Source of the DNA: Sulfurimonas sp.
Lineage (GTDB): Bacteria > Campylobacterota > Campylobacteria > Campylobacterales > Sulfurimonadaceae
Length of the DNA: 59,216 nucleotides
Assembly: GCA_027082875.1 (NCBI GenBank)
Contig: JALWTK010000101.1
Coordinates: forward strand, 1 to 59,216
Direction of reading: 5' to 3'
Under the pieces are notes generated by a model. The model was not told the origin of the DNA. It was given only the letters and a program-made list of their open reading frames with translations, and made no database searches. How positions within the stretch are numbered: the first letter of the stretch is position 1; each line of letters starts with the position of its first letter. The position numbers and the translations under genes are program-made. Shown here piece by piece: positions 19,683-27,663 of this stretch.

Positions 19683-19909
19683 AAATAGAAGTACTAGGCA
19701 CAGGCTGTAAAAAATGTATAGAGTTAGAGATGATAGTAAAACAAGCTATCGCTAAGAGTGGGAAGTTTGTCCAACTTGAAAAAGTAGATGACATCATGAA
19801 AATCATGGAGTATCAAGTAGTCAGCACTCCCGGGCTTGTTATAGATGGCAAGGTAGTGAGTACTGGGAAAGTGCTTAGTGTGAGTGAAGTTTTAGAGTTC
19901 ATAAAGTAA
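19679..19909 (+). CDS. Small thioredoxin-like protein, redox-active disulfide protein 2 family
   Basis: A 76-residue cytoplasmic thioredoxin-fold miniprotein. I choose ATG 19679 (MKIEVLGTGCKKC) over the upstream ATG 19673, because AAGGAG at 19665-19670 is then 8 bases away and the start overlaps the arsC stop. It has the active-site motif GCKKC near the N-terminus and the cis-proline loop STPGLVIDGKV. It is closely similar to the C-terminal domain of the protein encoded at 21948-22484, so the two are paralogues in one operon. Members of this family often occur beside ArsP/DUF318 permeases. Confidence 0.9.
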   Translation: MKIEVLGTGCKKCIELEMIVKQAIAKSGKFVQLEKVDDIMKIMEYQVVSTPGLVIDGKVVSTGKVLSVSEVLEFIK

Positions 19910-19913
19910 AGAG

Positions 19914-20588
19914 ATGTTAGAGACTTTAGTAGCGTTTGGGAGTGCATTTGGAGCAGGAAGTTTGACTGCTCTTGCGCCCTGCTCTTTAGTCTCTGTACCT
20001 CTTTTAGTTGGGGCTTCAGTAGCACTCAACAAAGATTTGATTGGGCGAAAGAAAGTACTCTACACTTATGCTTTTGCCTCACTCTTCGCTCTTGGAGTAA
20101 TGCTAAGCTTTTCGGTTCTTGGTCTTATAGTCGCTAAGTTTGATGGCTTTTTGAGCATCGCTCCTGCTTGGGCATATAATGTTGCTGGAGTCGTGAGTCT
20201 CTTCATCGCTCTGTATGCTTGGGGACTCTTTGGTGAAATCAACAAGTCTGGCATCATGCTCAGACTCATAAAGTTTCGCCTCTTTGGTGGCTTTCTTATC
20301 GGTATCATCTTTGGGCTTGTAAGTACTCCTTGTGCCTCAGCTCCACTTATCAGCATCATCACTTTAGCTGCTAGTAGTGGGTATGTTTATGCTTATGGAC
20401 TTATCTTGGCATTTGCATTAGGACACTCTATGCTACTTTTAGCTGCTGGTGTTTCAGTTGGTTTTGCTCAAAGCATCACTTCAAACCAGCGTTTAAGTAC
20501 ATTTTCAAACTACCTCAACAGACTCTTTGCTCTTATGCTTGGAGCTTTTGGGATTTACTTTTTTTATCAAGCATTTTTACAATACTAG
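19914..20588 (+). CDS. CcdA/DsbD-type transmembrane thiol-electron transporter
   Basis: A 224-residue integral membrane protein with six predicted helices. The two half-motifs of the family carry the redox cysteines: ALAPCSLV (Cys23) and VSTPCASAP (Cys140). Such proteins pass reducing equivalents from cytoplasmic thioredoxin to periplasmic thiol proteins. It starts 4 bases after the small thioredoxin-like gene and is followed 9 bases later by a secreted thioredoxin. The three genes can therefore form a complete relay across the membrane. Whether it also serves cytochrome c maturation is not known. Confidence 0.9.
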   Translation: MLETLVAFGSAFGAGSLTALAPCSLVSVPLLVGASVALNKDLIGRKKVLYTYAFASLFALGVMLSFSVLGLIVAKFDGFLSIAPAWAYNVAGVVSLFIALYAWGLFGEINKSGIMLRLIKFRLFGGFLIGIIFGLVSTPCASAPLISIITLAASSGYVYAYGLILAFALGHSMLLLAAGVSVGFAQSITSNQRLSTFSNYLNRLFALMLGAFGIYFFYQAFLQY

Positions 20589-20597
20589 GAGATTTTC

Positions 20598-20978
20598 ATG
20601 AAACTATTTACACTTATTTTTACTCTCATTTTCACATCACAACTCTTTGCGGAGACACCTATGCTAAGAGCCACACCTTACAAATATGTCCAATCAGCCA
20701 TAGGCAAGGGAAAACCTCACTTTGTAGAGCTAGGTTCAGATAGCTGTCACTCTTGTCAGATAATGGGAAGAGAACTCTATAAAGTTAAGCAGAAGAACCC
20801 TACATTTAACATAGAGTTTATCAATGTCAAACGCGAACGCCAAGCTGCATATGATTTTAAAATCAGAATGATACCTACACAGATTATTTTCGATGCACAG
20901 GGTAAGGAAGTTTACAGACATATAGGACTTCTCGGATCAAAAGAGTTACACCAACTTTTTCTAACTTACAACTTTTAA
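20598..20978 (+). CDS. Secreted thioredoxin-family protein
   Basis: A 126-residue protein with a signal peptide (KLFTLIFTLIFTSQLFAE) and a thioredoxin fold. The active site is SDSCHSCQIM (Cys50, Cys53), and RMIPTQIIFD carries the cis-proline. It most resembles SoxW/DsbD-gamma-like periplasmic thioredoxins that are kept reduced by CcdA proteins. It lies directly after the CcdA-like gene and before the permease, with a strong AGGAG site. A periplasmic reductant for the permease or for the exported FmdE-like protein is plausible but inferred. Confidence 0.88.
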   Translation: MKLFTLIFTLIFTSQLFAETPMLRATPYKYVQSAIGKGKPHFVELGSDSCHSCQIMGRELYKVKQKNPTFNIEFINVKRERQAAYDFKIRMIPTQIIFDAQGKEVYRHIGLLGSKELHQLFLTYNF

Positions 20979-20988
20979 AGGAGTCATT

Positions 20989-21936
20989 ATGTGGCAATCT
21001 GCAGTTGATTATTTAACACTAGATTTACTAGGTTTGAGTGGACACCTTGAAAAAAGTATAAACTTTTTCATCTACGATACTATCAAGATATGGTTTTTAC
21101 TTATCACTATTATTTTTGTGGTTTCTTACCTTAGAACTCACTTCAACACTGAGTATGTTCGTGCTCATCTCCAAGGTAAGTCGGAACTCTATGGCAATGT
21201 TTTAGCCGCACTTTTTGGAATCATTACTCCTTTTTGTAGCTGTTCGGCTATTCCCTTGTTCTTAGGATTTATTCAAGCTAGGATTCCTATCGGTGTGACA
21301 TTTTCCTTTCTCATCTCTTCGCCTATGAACAACGAGATAGCTATCGCCTTACTCTTTGGACTCTTTGGCTGGAAAGTTACGGCTATTTACATAGGATTTG
21401 GACTTTTAGTTGCCATCGTTGGTGGCTTTGTTATTGGTAAGTTTGGTATGGAGAAATATGTACTTATGGATGTCAAACCTATGGAGGGCGAGCTAGAAGA
21501 GGTGAAAATTTCTCTTACTATGAAAGAGCGTGCAAAAGAGGCATATGAATACACTGCCGATATTTTCAAGCAGATTTATCTCTATGTTCTCATCGGTGTT
21601 GGTGTTGGTGCCATCATCCATGGCTATATTCCAGCTACTTTCATAGCTCAGTATGCAGGAGCAGACAATCCCTTTGCTGTTTTAGTAGCAGTTATCATGG
21701 GAATCCCTATGTACTCAAACGCAGCGGGTGTGATGCCTCTAGTGGAAGTACTCACACAAAAAGGTATGCTTCTTGGAACTGCACTTTCGTTTATGATGGC
21801 AGTAACAGCACTAAGTCTACCAGAGGCGATGATACTTAAGAAAATACTTCATGTGAAACTTATCGCTACATTCTTTGGTATCGTAGGATTTGGGATTATC
21901 TGTATTGGGTATCTCTTTAACTTCATTTTAAAATAA
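20989..21936 (+). CDS. Permease of ArsP / DUF318 (SO_0444) family
   Basis: A 315-residue inner-membrane transporter with about eight to ten helices in two homologous halves. The first half carries TPFCSCSAIPLF (Cys83 and Cys85) and the second GIPMYSNAAGVMPL, both signatures of this permease family. Characterised relatives export trivalent organoarsenicals (ArsP of Campylobacter jejuni), and others have been linked to copper/zinc efflux. A cytoplasmic loop lies around 155-190. Its place between two thioredoxin-fold genes, in an arsC-headed operon, supports export of a thiol-reactive metalloid. Confidence 0.85.
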   Translation: MWQSAVDYLTLDLLGLSGHLEKSINFFIYDTIKIWFLLITIIFVVSYLRTHFNTEYVRAHLQGKSELYGNVLAALFGIITPFCSCSAIPLFLGFIQARIPIGVTFSFLISSPMNNEIAIALLFGLFGWKVTAIYIGFGLLVAIVGGFVIGKFGMEKYVLMDVKPMEGELEEVKISLTMKERAKEAYEYTADIFKQIYLYVLIGVGVGAIIHGYIPATFIAQYAGADNPFAVLVAVIMGIPMYSNAAGVMPLVEVLTQKGMLLGTALSFMMAVTALSLPEAMILKKILHVKLIATFFGIVGFGIICIGYLFNFILK

Positions 21937-21947
21937 AAGGAAAAAAT

Positions 21948-22484
21948 ATGTCAACAAATAGAATAGTTAGAATAGTAATCGGTTTAGCACTTATAGGATA
22001 TGGTCTTTATGCACATAACATCTGGTTTGGATTAGTTGGTCTCGCTCCACTAGCAACTGGACTCATCAACTGGTGTCCACTTGAAATGAAGATGGGAACT
22101 TGTGACCCAGCTTCTGGATGCTGTGCGACACCAACTAACAGTAAAAACTCTTCATGCTGTAGCACTCCTGCTCCACAAGCTACATGGTCGACAACAAAAA
22201 CAGAAGATAGTGCTTGCTGTAGCGATGGCTCTGAGTGCTGTAGTGAGGACACTATCAAGATAGAAGTCTTAGGAACTGGATGTAAAAAGTGTAAACTGCT
22301 CGAAGAAGTAGCAAACAAGGCTATTAAGGAGTTAGAGGGTGAATACTGTGTCATCAAGGTTGAGGATATAGAAAAGATAATGGCTTATGGCGTTACAAAC
22401 ACACCGGCTCTTGTTATAAATGGCGAAGTCAAAAGCAGTGGAAAACTCTTAGAGGTGCATGAAATCCAAGCACTTTTGAAGTAA
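21948..22484 (+). CDS. DUF2892 membrane - Cys-rich linker - thioredoxin-like fusion
   Basis: A 178-residue fusion. Residues 1-45 form a DUF2892-type membrane hairpin (RIVRIVIGLALIGYGLYAHN). Residues 46-100 are a linker with four adjacent Cys-Cys pairs (58-59, 70-71, 90-91, 97-98) plus Cys52. Residues 103-178 repeat the small GCxxC thioredoxin-like protein of this operon (GCKKC at 111-115, NTPALVINGEV). Vicinal cysteines are typical ligands of As(III) and other soft metals, so the linker may capture or hand over metal to the tethered redox domain. The function is inferred. The gene starts 11 bases after the permease. Confidence 0.8.
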   Translation: MSTNRIVRIVIGLALIGYGLYAHNIWFGLVGLAPLATGLINWCPLEMKMGTCDPASGCCATPTNSKNSSCCSTPAPQATWSTTKTEDSACCSDGSECCSEDTIKIEVLGTGCKKCKLLEEVANKAIKELEGEYCVIKVEDIEKIMAYGVTNTPALVINGEVKSSGKLLEVHEIQALLK

Positions 22485-22494
22485 GGTGGACAAG

Positions 22495-23208
22495 ATGAAA
22501 TTTCTTCTAGCTACACTTCTCAGCATACCCCTTGTACTTTTAGCCAATGAGAGTAGAAAACAAAATATTGACGATGCTTTTTATGAAAGCTCTGTCAAAA
22601 ATGCACCCAATGCCAAACCTATCCTTGTCAAAGATACAGATAGTGCTATGGGAAGATACAACCTTCATGCAAAAAAGCTAGACATTAAAACACTGGCACG
22701 AGCACATGGACACCTCTGTGATGGGCTTGTTCTTGCCTATGTAGAACTCTCAAACACACTGCCAAAACTCTTTAATGATAGCATTGTAGATAGAACAGAC
22801 ATAAGAATCGTGGCAAAGAACAGTCCCTGCCTTGTAGATACATCCGCACTTATGAGTGGTGCTCGTATAAACCATAAAACACTTTCACTTGACAACTCTT
22901 TAGGTGGTAGTTTTATAGTGCAACGTATCTCAACAGGTCAAACATATAAGGTCTCACTTGCTGACAAAGGTTTTTTAAAAGCCCTCAAAACAGAAGAGGA
23001 AAAGATAAAGGCAAAAGCAAATAAAGATGTCACTCCAAAAGATATAGATGAAGTCGAAGCTCTCGCGTTTAAAGCGATGAAGCATATGCTTAACACTGAT
23101 CCAAAAAAACTTCTCAAAATAACAGAGCTTAAGAACTACCACTACAAGTTCAAGATAGATGCCATAGGCTCTCGTAGCGACATAGTCAATAAAAACATAG
23201 GAAGATAA
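22495..23208 (+). CDS. Secreted FmdE-family protein
   Basis: A 237-residue exported protein. I use ATG 22495, giving MKFLLATLLSIPLVLLA as a signal peptide with AAGGTGG five bases upstream; a GTG at 22486 is less likely. The FmdE-like core carries HGHLCDGLVLAY (71-82) and a second conserved cysteine in NSPCLVD (Cys112). FmdE domains come from formylmethanofuran dehydrogenase clusters and bind metal or molybdate-related ligands; secreted versions in bacteria have no settled role. Its place beside metal and thiol genes suggests a periplasmic metal-binding function. Confidence 0.8.
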   Translation: MKFLLATLLSIPLVLLANESRKQNIDDAFYESSVKNAPNAKPILVKDTDSAMGRYNLHAKKLDIKTLARAHGHLCDGLVLAYVELSNTLPKLFNDSIVDRTDIRIVAKNSPCLVDTSALMSGARINHKTLSLDNSLGGSFIVQRISTGQTYKVSLADKGFLKALKTEEEKIKAKANKDVTPKDIDEVEALAFKAMKHMLNTDPKKLLKITELKNYHYKFKIDAIGSRSDIVNKNIGR

Positions 23209-23210
23209 TC

Positions 23211-24104
23211 ATGAGCGAACATCACCACCATCACGATGTAAGTGGTAAAAACCTCTTCATCACCATACTTTTAAATGTCATAATAACAGTTTCACAAATA
23301 GTCGGAGGAATACTCTCAGGTTCTTTAGCACTTCTGAGTGATGCTATGCATAACTTTAGCGATGTGCTTGCTCTTATTATCGCCTATGTTGCTAACCGTT
23401 TAGCAGCCAGACCAAATAGCCAAAGTAAAACATTTGGCTATAAACGTGCAGAAATTTTAGCTGCACTCTTTAATGCCTCTGTACTTATTGGAATAGCTAT
23501 ATTTCTCATCATCGAGTCTTTTCATAAGTTCTACCACCCTGAAGCTATCAACTCCCTTTGGGTTATAGGGCTTGGAACTTTGAGTATCATCTTAAATGCA
23601 GCGAGTGTACTCCTAGTCAAAGATGATGCCCATGACAATATGAACATAAAAGCAGCCTACCTGCACCTACTCACAGATGTTATGACAAGTGTGGCAGTTG
23701 TTGGTGGCGGAGTACTCATGTACTACTTCGGACTCTTTTGGATTGACCCTGTTATCTCTGCACTTATAGCAGTTTATCTCATCTGGGCATCTTTTGGTCT
23801 TGTCAAAGAGAGTAGTGCTATACTGATGCAGTTTACTCCGGAGGAGATAAACTTAGAAGAGGTGATAGCGAGTATTGAAGCAGAGGAAAAGATAGCAAAT
23901 GTCCACCACATCCACATCTGGAAACTTAGTGATCACCGTATCCACCTCGAAGCACACCTAGATTTTAAAGAAGATTTAGCACTCTCTGAGTCAAACGCCA
24001 TCATCATTGACCTAGAAAAAAAGCTACACGACAGTTTTGAGATAGAGCACACTACTTTTCAGTGTGAGTTTGAGAGAGATGATGCTAAGGATATAATTAG
24101 ATAA
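23211..24104 (+). CDS. Cation diffusion facilitator metal exporter (CzcD/ZitB-like)
   Basis: A 297-residue proton-coupled exporter for Zn(II) or related divalent cations. It opens with a metal-binding stretch MSEHHHHHDV and has six membrane helices. The paired transport-site motifs are SDAMHNFSD in helix 2 and HLLTDVMTS in helix 5. The cytoplasmic C-terminal domain (about 210-290) contains HHIHIWKLSDHRIHLEAH. It starts 2 bases after the FmdE-like gene and ends the operon. The exact metal is not determinable. Confidence 0.93.
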   Translation: MSEHHHHHDVSGKNLFITILLNVIITVSQIVGGILSGSLALLSDAMHNFSDVLALIIAYVANRLAARPNSQSKTFGYKRAEILAALFNASVLIGIAIFLIIESFHKFYHPEAINSLWVIGLGTLSIILNAASVLLVKDDAHDNMNIKAAYLHLLTDVMTSVAVVGGGVLMYYFGLFWIDPVISALIAVYLIWASFGLVKESSAILMQFTPEEINLEEVIASIEAEEKIANVHHIHIWKLSDHRIHLEAHLDFKEDLALSESNAIIIDLEKKLHDSFEIEHTTFQCEFERDDAKDIIR

Positions 24105-24154
24105 GTAAGAAGGATAGATTTAGAAAAAAAATTTCCTTTTTAAGCTATCTTAGA

Positions 24155-24160
24155 TACAAT
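24155..24160 (+). promoter_or_regulatory. Possible -10 box for the antiporter gene
   Basis: TACAAT lies 32 bases before the antiporter ATG in an A/T-rich upstream stretch (24105-24191). No convincing -35 box is present, which is common in Campylobacterota promoters. No clear terminator for the preceding operon is seen here. Confidence 0.3.
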
Positions 24161-24191
24161 AATTACAATAAAAAATTTCAAGGTGGATTTT

Positions 24192-25745
24192 ATGGACTTC
24201 CCTATAGAAACTGAAATAATTTTACTTTTGATGGTTATCATATCTGTAGCTATGGGTGTGAGATATTATAGTAAACTTCCCTATACAATAGCACTCATTT
24301 TTGCAGGTATTATCTTAAGTTTTTTTGATATATTTCCAGATATACGCCTCACCCCAGAACTCATTTTTCATGTTTTACTGCCACCCTTACTCTTTGAAGC
24401 AGCCTTTAATCTTAATGCAAATGAGCTAAAAAAGAATACAAAACCTATCTTGACTTATGCTATATTTGGGGTAATTATCGCAGTGCTTACGACAGGCTCT
24501 CTACTTTATGGCTCTTTCTCTCTCTTTCATATAGATACGACTATGCCACTCATTGCCTGTCTCTTGTTTGGTGCAGTTATATCTTCTACGGACCCTATCT
24601 CTGTACTAGCTATCTTTAAACAACTTGGTGTTCCCACTAGACTCTCATCTATTATTGAGGGAGAAAGTCTCTTTAATGATGGTGTATCTGTTGTTGTCTA
24701 TGGAATTGTTCTCACTCTTATCACAACACATAGTGATTTTAGTCTGATTCATGGGCTTAAAGAGTTTATCATAGTTGCTTTTGGAGGAGCTATAACAGGT
24801 GCTATTCTTGGACTTACTTTTTCAAAGATAACAGCTCTTGTAGATGACCATCTCATAGAGATAACACTCACAACAATCGTAACATACCTTACTTATATAG
24901 TAGCAGAGTATTTTGAAGTCTCTGGGGTAATAGCGGTCATAGTTGCAGGACTCATGGTAGGAAACTATGGAACAAAAATAGGTATGAGTCCAACCACAAG
25001 AGTATCGGTAAAAGATTTTTGGGACTATATAGCTTTTCTCATCAACTCTATAGTCTTTTTTATTATCGGTTTGGAAGTAGGGATTACAAATATTTTTACA
25101 AATCTACACTATATCGCTATAGCTATTGTGGCAGTATTAATAGGGCGAGTTGTATCTGTAATGCTCTTAACACAGTTTGTCAACAAGATAGATCAGAAGA
25201 TTAGTTTTAAATGGCAGGCAGTATTTGTATGGGGTGGTGTCAGAGGTGCTTTAGCTATGGCTCTTGCCCTTGCCATCCCTAAAGAGTATGAGTATAGAGA
25301 TATTATTTTAGTGATGACGTTTGGTGTTGTCGGCTTTTCCTTGATAGTCCAAGGACTCACAATAGGAAAACTTTTACACTTTTTACATATTGGGGGAAGA
25401 GATAAAAACCTTGATACCTATGAGCTTGAAAAAGGTAAACTTATAGCTATTAGCGGTGCTTCTGAGGAGCTAGAACTCATGCACAGCGAAGCACTTATAT
25501 CAGAACATATCTATAAACTTTTATCGGAGCACTATACAAAAGATATACAGAGAGCAAAAGAGACTATTGAACAAATATCACATGACCCAAATGTAAAAGA
25601 TTATGAGTTTAAAACCTCCTTTAAAAGACTACTTCTTAAAGAGAAAGACTCTGTACAAGACTCTATGAAACATGGCATTATCTCTTCAAATGCGGGGGAG
25701 AAAATTATTAACACTATCAATAAAGAGATTTTACAACTACACTAA
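24192..25745 (+). CDS. Na+(K+)/H+ antiporter, NhaP/CPA1 family
   Basis: A 517-residue membrane antiporter for pH and sodium homeostasis. ATG 24192 is preferred over GTG 24183 because AAGGTGG (24180-24186) is five bases upstream of it. About 12 helices span residues 5-400. CPA1 hallmarks include GAVISSTDPISVLAIF, EGESLFNDGVSVVVYG (ion-binding ND motif) and VWGGVRGALAMALAL. The soluble C-terminal tail (about 410-517) is helical and may regulate activity. It appears to be a separate transcription unit. Confidence 0.93.
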   Translation: MDFPIETEIILLLMVIISVAMGVRYYSKLPYTIALIFAGIILSFFDIFPDIRLTPELIFHVLLPPLLFEAAFNLNANELKKNTKPILTYAIFGVIIAVLTTGSLLYGSFSLFHIDTTMPLIACLLFGAVISSTDPISVLAIFKQLGVPTRLSSIIEGESLFNDGVSVVVYGIVLTLITTHSDFSLIHGLKEFIIVAFGGAITGAILGLTFSKITALVDDHLIEITLTTIVTYLTYIVAEYFEVSGVIAVIVAGLMVGNYGTKIGMSPTTRVSVKDFWDYIAFLINSIVFFIIGLEVGITNIFTNLHYIAIAIVAVLIGRVVSVMLLTQFVNKIDQKISFKWQAVFVWGGVRGALAMALALAIPKEYEYRDIILVMTFGVVGFSLIVQGLTIGKLLHFLHIGGRDKNLDTYELEKGKLIAISGASEELELMHSEALISEHIYKLLSEHYTKDIQRAKETIEQISHDPNVKDYEFKTSFKRLLLKEKDSVQDSMKHGIISSNAGEKIINTINKEILQLH

Positions 25746-25835
25746 TTTTGAGCTTTGAAAATTTTCTGCAAGTGCTTCTAATCAGCAGAATGAAAACTGT
25801 ACAGATTTTTTATAACAAGTTCAAGATTTTTAGAC

Positions 25836-25841
25836 TATAAT
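25836..25841 (+). promoter_or_regulatory. Possible -10 box for the diguanylate cyclase gene
   Basis: TATAAT stands 18-30 bases before the candidate TTG starts, after a T-rich segment; no good -35 is visible. The gap 25746-25858 otherwise holds a weak hairpin (TTCTGC/GCAGAA) without a T-tract. Confidence 0.35.
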
Positions 25842-25858
25842 GAAGTTTAAACTTAATT

Positions 25859-27571
25859 TTGGACCTTTATTTGATAAAACTTATAACTTTTTTTCTACTT
25901 TTTCTTAGTCTACAGCTGAGTGCTCAAACTTTTGTACTCAGTGACACCGCTGCACACAAACCACTCTGGTCATATCTAGAGTACTATAAAGATACTAACG
26001 CCTCTCAGACAAAAGAGAGTATAGACAAACTCTCTCAAAAACATTTTTACACAGCCAAAAAACAATATGAGCACATGGGTCTTAGTTTTATCACACAGGC
26101 TCTTTGGGCAAAAGTCAATGTAAAGAACACTACAAAACAAGAAATCCATAAAGTACTCTGGTTTAAAAATATCAATTACAAAACTATTATCCTCTATAAA
26201 AAAACTGCTGATGGTTTTACACAGATAAAGAGAACCTCTGATATAAATGACTTCTATTTTCACCTCACATTTGAGCCAAACACCAATCAAGAGTATATTG
26301 TCAGTTTTCATGCAGATGGTCCCTATATCATAAACACTAAACTCTTAACATCGACACAAGCAAGTCAAGTGAGCTATGAGAGTGGTCTCTTTTTTGCAGC
26401 CTTTAGTATGTTTATATGTATAGCAGTTATCTTCTATCTAGTTTTATTTATTGGAATCAAGGAGAGTATGTATTTTTACTTTTCTCTCTATCTTATTTCT
26501 CATCTTTTACTCTGGTTAGGTATTTTTGGCGTTTATAGACCTATAGACTTCTCTACTCTTAAAATATTTAGTTTTTCACTCTCTTCTATCTCTATAGCCT
26601 TAGTAAGTTTTCGTTTTCTACACTTAAAACAAAAACAGCCTCTCTTTTTCAAGCTCATTTCGCTACTACTTATCGGTTTATTATCCTACTTCTTTTCTAC
26701 TTACTACTTTCACTTTGCAATTTTTCAGCCTATTGTATTTGCTAGTTTTTATATTACTATCTATATTTTGATCTTCACAGCTACAGTGAGAGCTATTCGT
26801 AGTGGTTACAAAACTGCCTACTACTTTTTCTTTGCAACACTAGGCTATCTACTCGGACAAAACATCACTATCGGTGGAGTATTTGCAAGTGCAAAAATCC
26901 CAGCAAATGATTTTACACTCTACATTGGAATGCTTGGAACAGTAATAGATGTCATTTTTGCAAGTATTGCTTTTGTTCTTTTAGCAAAGACAATATTTTT
27001 CAAACAGAAAAAACAACTTGAGATTTATAACCACTCGCTTGAAGAGCAAGTAGAGAGACGTACCAAAAAGATAAAAGAGCAAAATCTCTTACTTGAGAAA
27101 CTCTCCACAACGGATACACTCACACAGTTAGCTAATCGTGCTGCACTTGATAGTGCTATTGAAACCGCTTTTCATTTAGAACAAAACACTTACCTGATTC
27201 TTATAGATATAGATTTTTTCAAGCAAGTAAATGACAACTATGGACATTTAGTGGGAGACTCTGTTTTAAAACAGCTTGCAACTATTTTAACAAAAAGTAC
27301 AAAAGAGGCTGATTTCATCGGTAGATGGGGAGGGGAGGAGTTCCTTCTTCTCATAAAAGTAACAGATGATGAGAAAATACTCAATATTGCTGAGAGAATA
27401 CGTAAAAATGTAGAGGCTTCTATCTTTGAGCAAAACATCAAAGTAAGCATTAGTCTCGGGGTAAGTTCTAAGAGAGGAAAGGACTCCGTAAAAGAGTGGA
27501 TAGCCCAAAGTGACAAAGCTCTTTACCAAGCGAAAGAAGAAGGAAGGAATAAAATAGTTTTTTTTAAATAG
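25859..27571 (+). CDS. Membrane diguanylate cyclase with 7TMR-DISM sensor
   Basis: Synthesises cyclic di-GMP in response to a periplasmic signal. It has a signal peptide, a 7TMR-DISM extracellular beta domain (about 25-170), seven membrane helices (about 175-380), a short coiled coil (385-420) and a C-terminal GGDEF domain. That domain carries TDTLTQLANRAALD, DIDFFKQVNDNYGH and the active-site GRWGGEEF. The inhibitory RxxD site reads KEAD, so product inhibition may be weakened. No ATG is available at the start; TTG 25859 or TTG 25871 (preceded by GGA) are the candidates. Confidence 0.92.
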   Translation: MDLYLIKLITFFLLFLSLQLSAQTFVLSDTAAHKPLWSYLEYYKDTNASQTKESIDKLSQKHFYTAKKQYEHMGLSFITQALWAKVNVKNTTKQEIHKVLWFKNINYKTIILYKKTADGFTQIKRTSDINDFYFHLTFEPNTNQEYIVSFHADGPYIINTKLLTSTQASQVSYESGLFFAAFSMFICIAVIFYLVLFIGIKESMYFYFSLYLISHLLLWLGIFGVYRPIDFSTLKIFSFSLSSISIALVSFRFLHLKQKQPLFFKLISLLLIGLLSYFFSTYYFHFAIFQPIVFASFYITIYILIFTATVRAIRSGYKTAYYFFFATLGYLLGQNITIGGVFASAKIPANDFTLYIGMLGTVIDVIFASIAFVLLAKTIFFKQKKQLEIYNHSLEEQVERRTKKIKEQNLLLEKLSTTDTLTQLANRAALDSAIETAFHLEQNTYLILIDIDFFKQVNDNYGHLVGDSVLKQLATILTKSTKEADFIGRWGGEEFLLLIKVTDDEKILNIAERIRKNVEASIFEQNIKVSISLGVSSKRGKDSVKEWIAQSDKALYQAKEEGRNKIVFFK

Positions 27572-27625
27572 CTAAAGCACACCTAGCATCTAAAATCCTT
27601 CAGTTTCATGAAAGCTAAACTACTC

Positions 27626-27651
27626 TATAATTTTACTTACCGTTCAGTAAG
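27626..27651 (+). promoter_or_regulatory. Promoter and TetR-type operator of the RND efflux operon
   Basis: A TATAAT -10 box (27626-27631) is followed immediately by the imperfect palindrome CTTACCGTTCAGTAAG (27636-27651). Its arms CTTAC and GTAAG flank a six-base centre, and it resembles operators of TetR repressors. Its location over the likely transcription start, directly before the TetR gene, indicates autorepression. AAGGAG (27649-27654) sits 9 bases before the GTG start. Confidence 0.6.
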
Positions 27652-27663
27652 GAGAAAATAGCA

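Noticed and set aside
23211-23240. Run of histidine codons at the start of the CDF gene, resembling an affinity tag
   Set aside because: Native His-rich N-termini are common in CDF zinc transporters, and the surrounding sequence is ordinary genomic DNA.
25764-25790. TTCTGC/GCAGAA hairpin after the NhaP-type gene
   Set aside because: Six-pair stem, 15-base loop and no T-tract after it; too weak to call a terminator.
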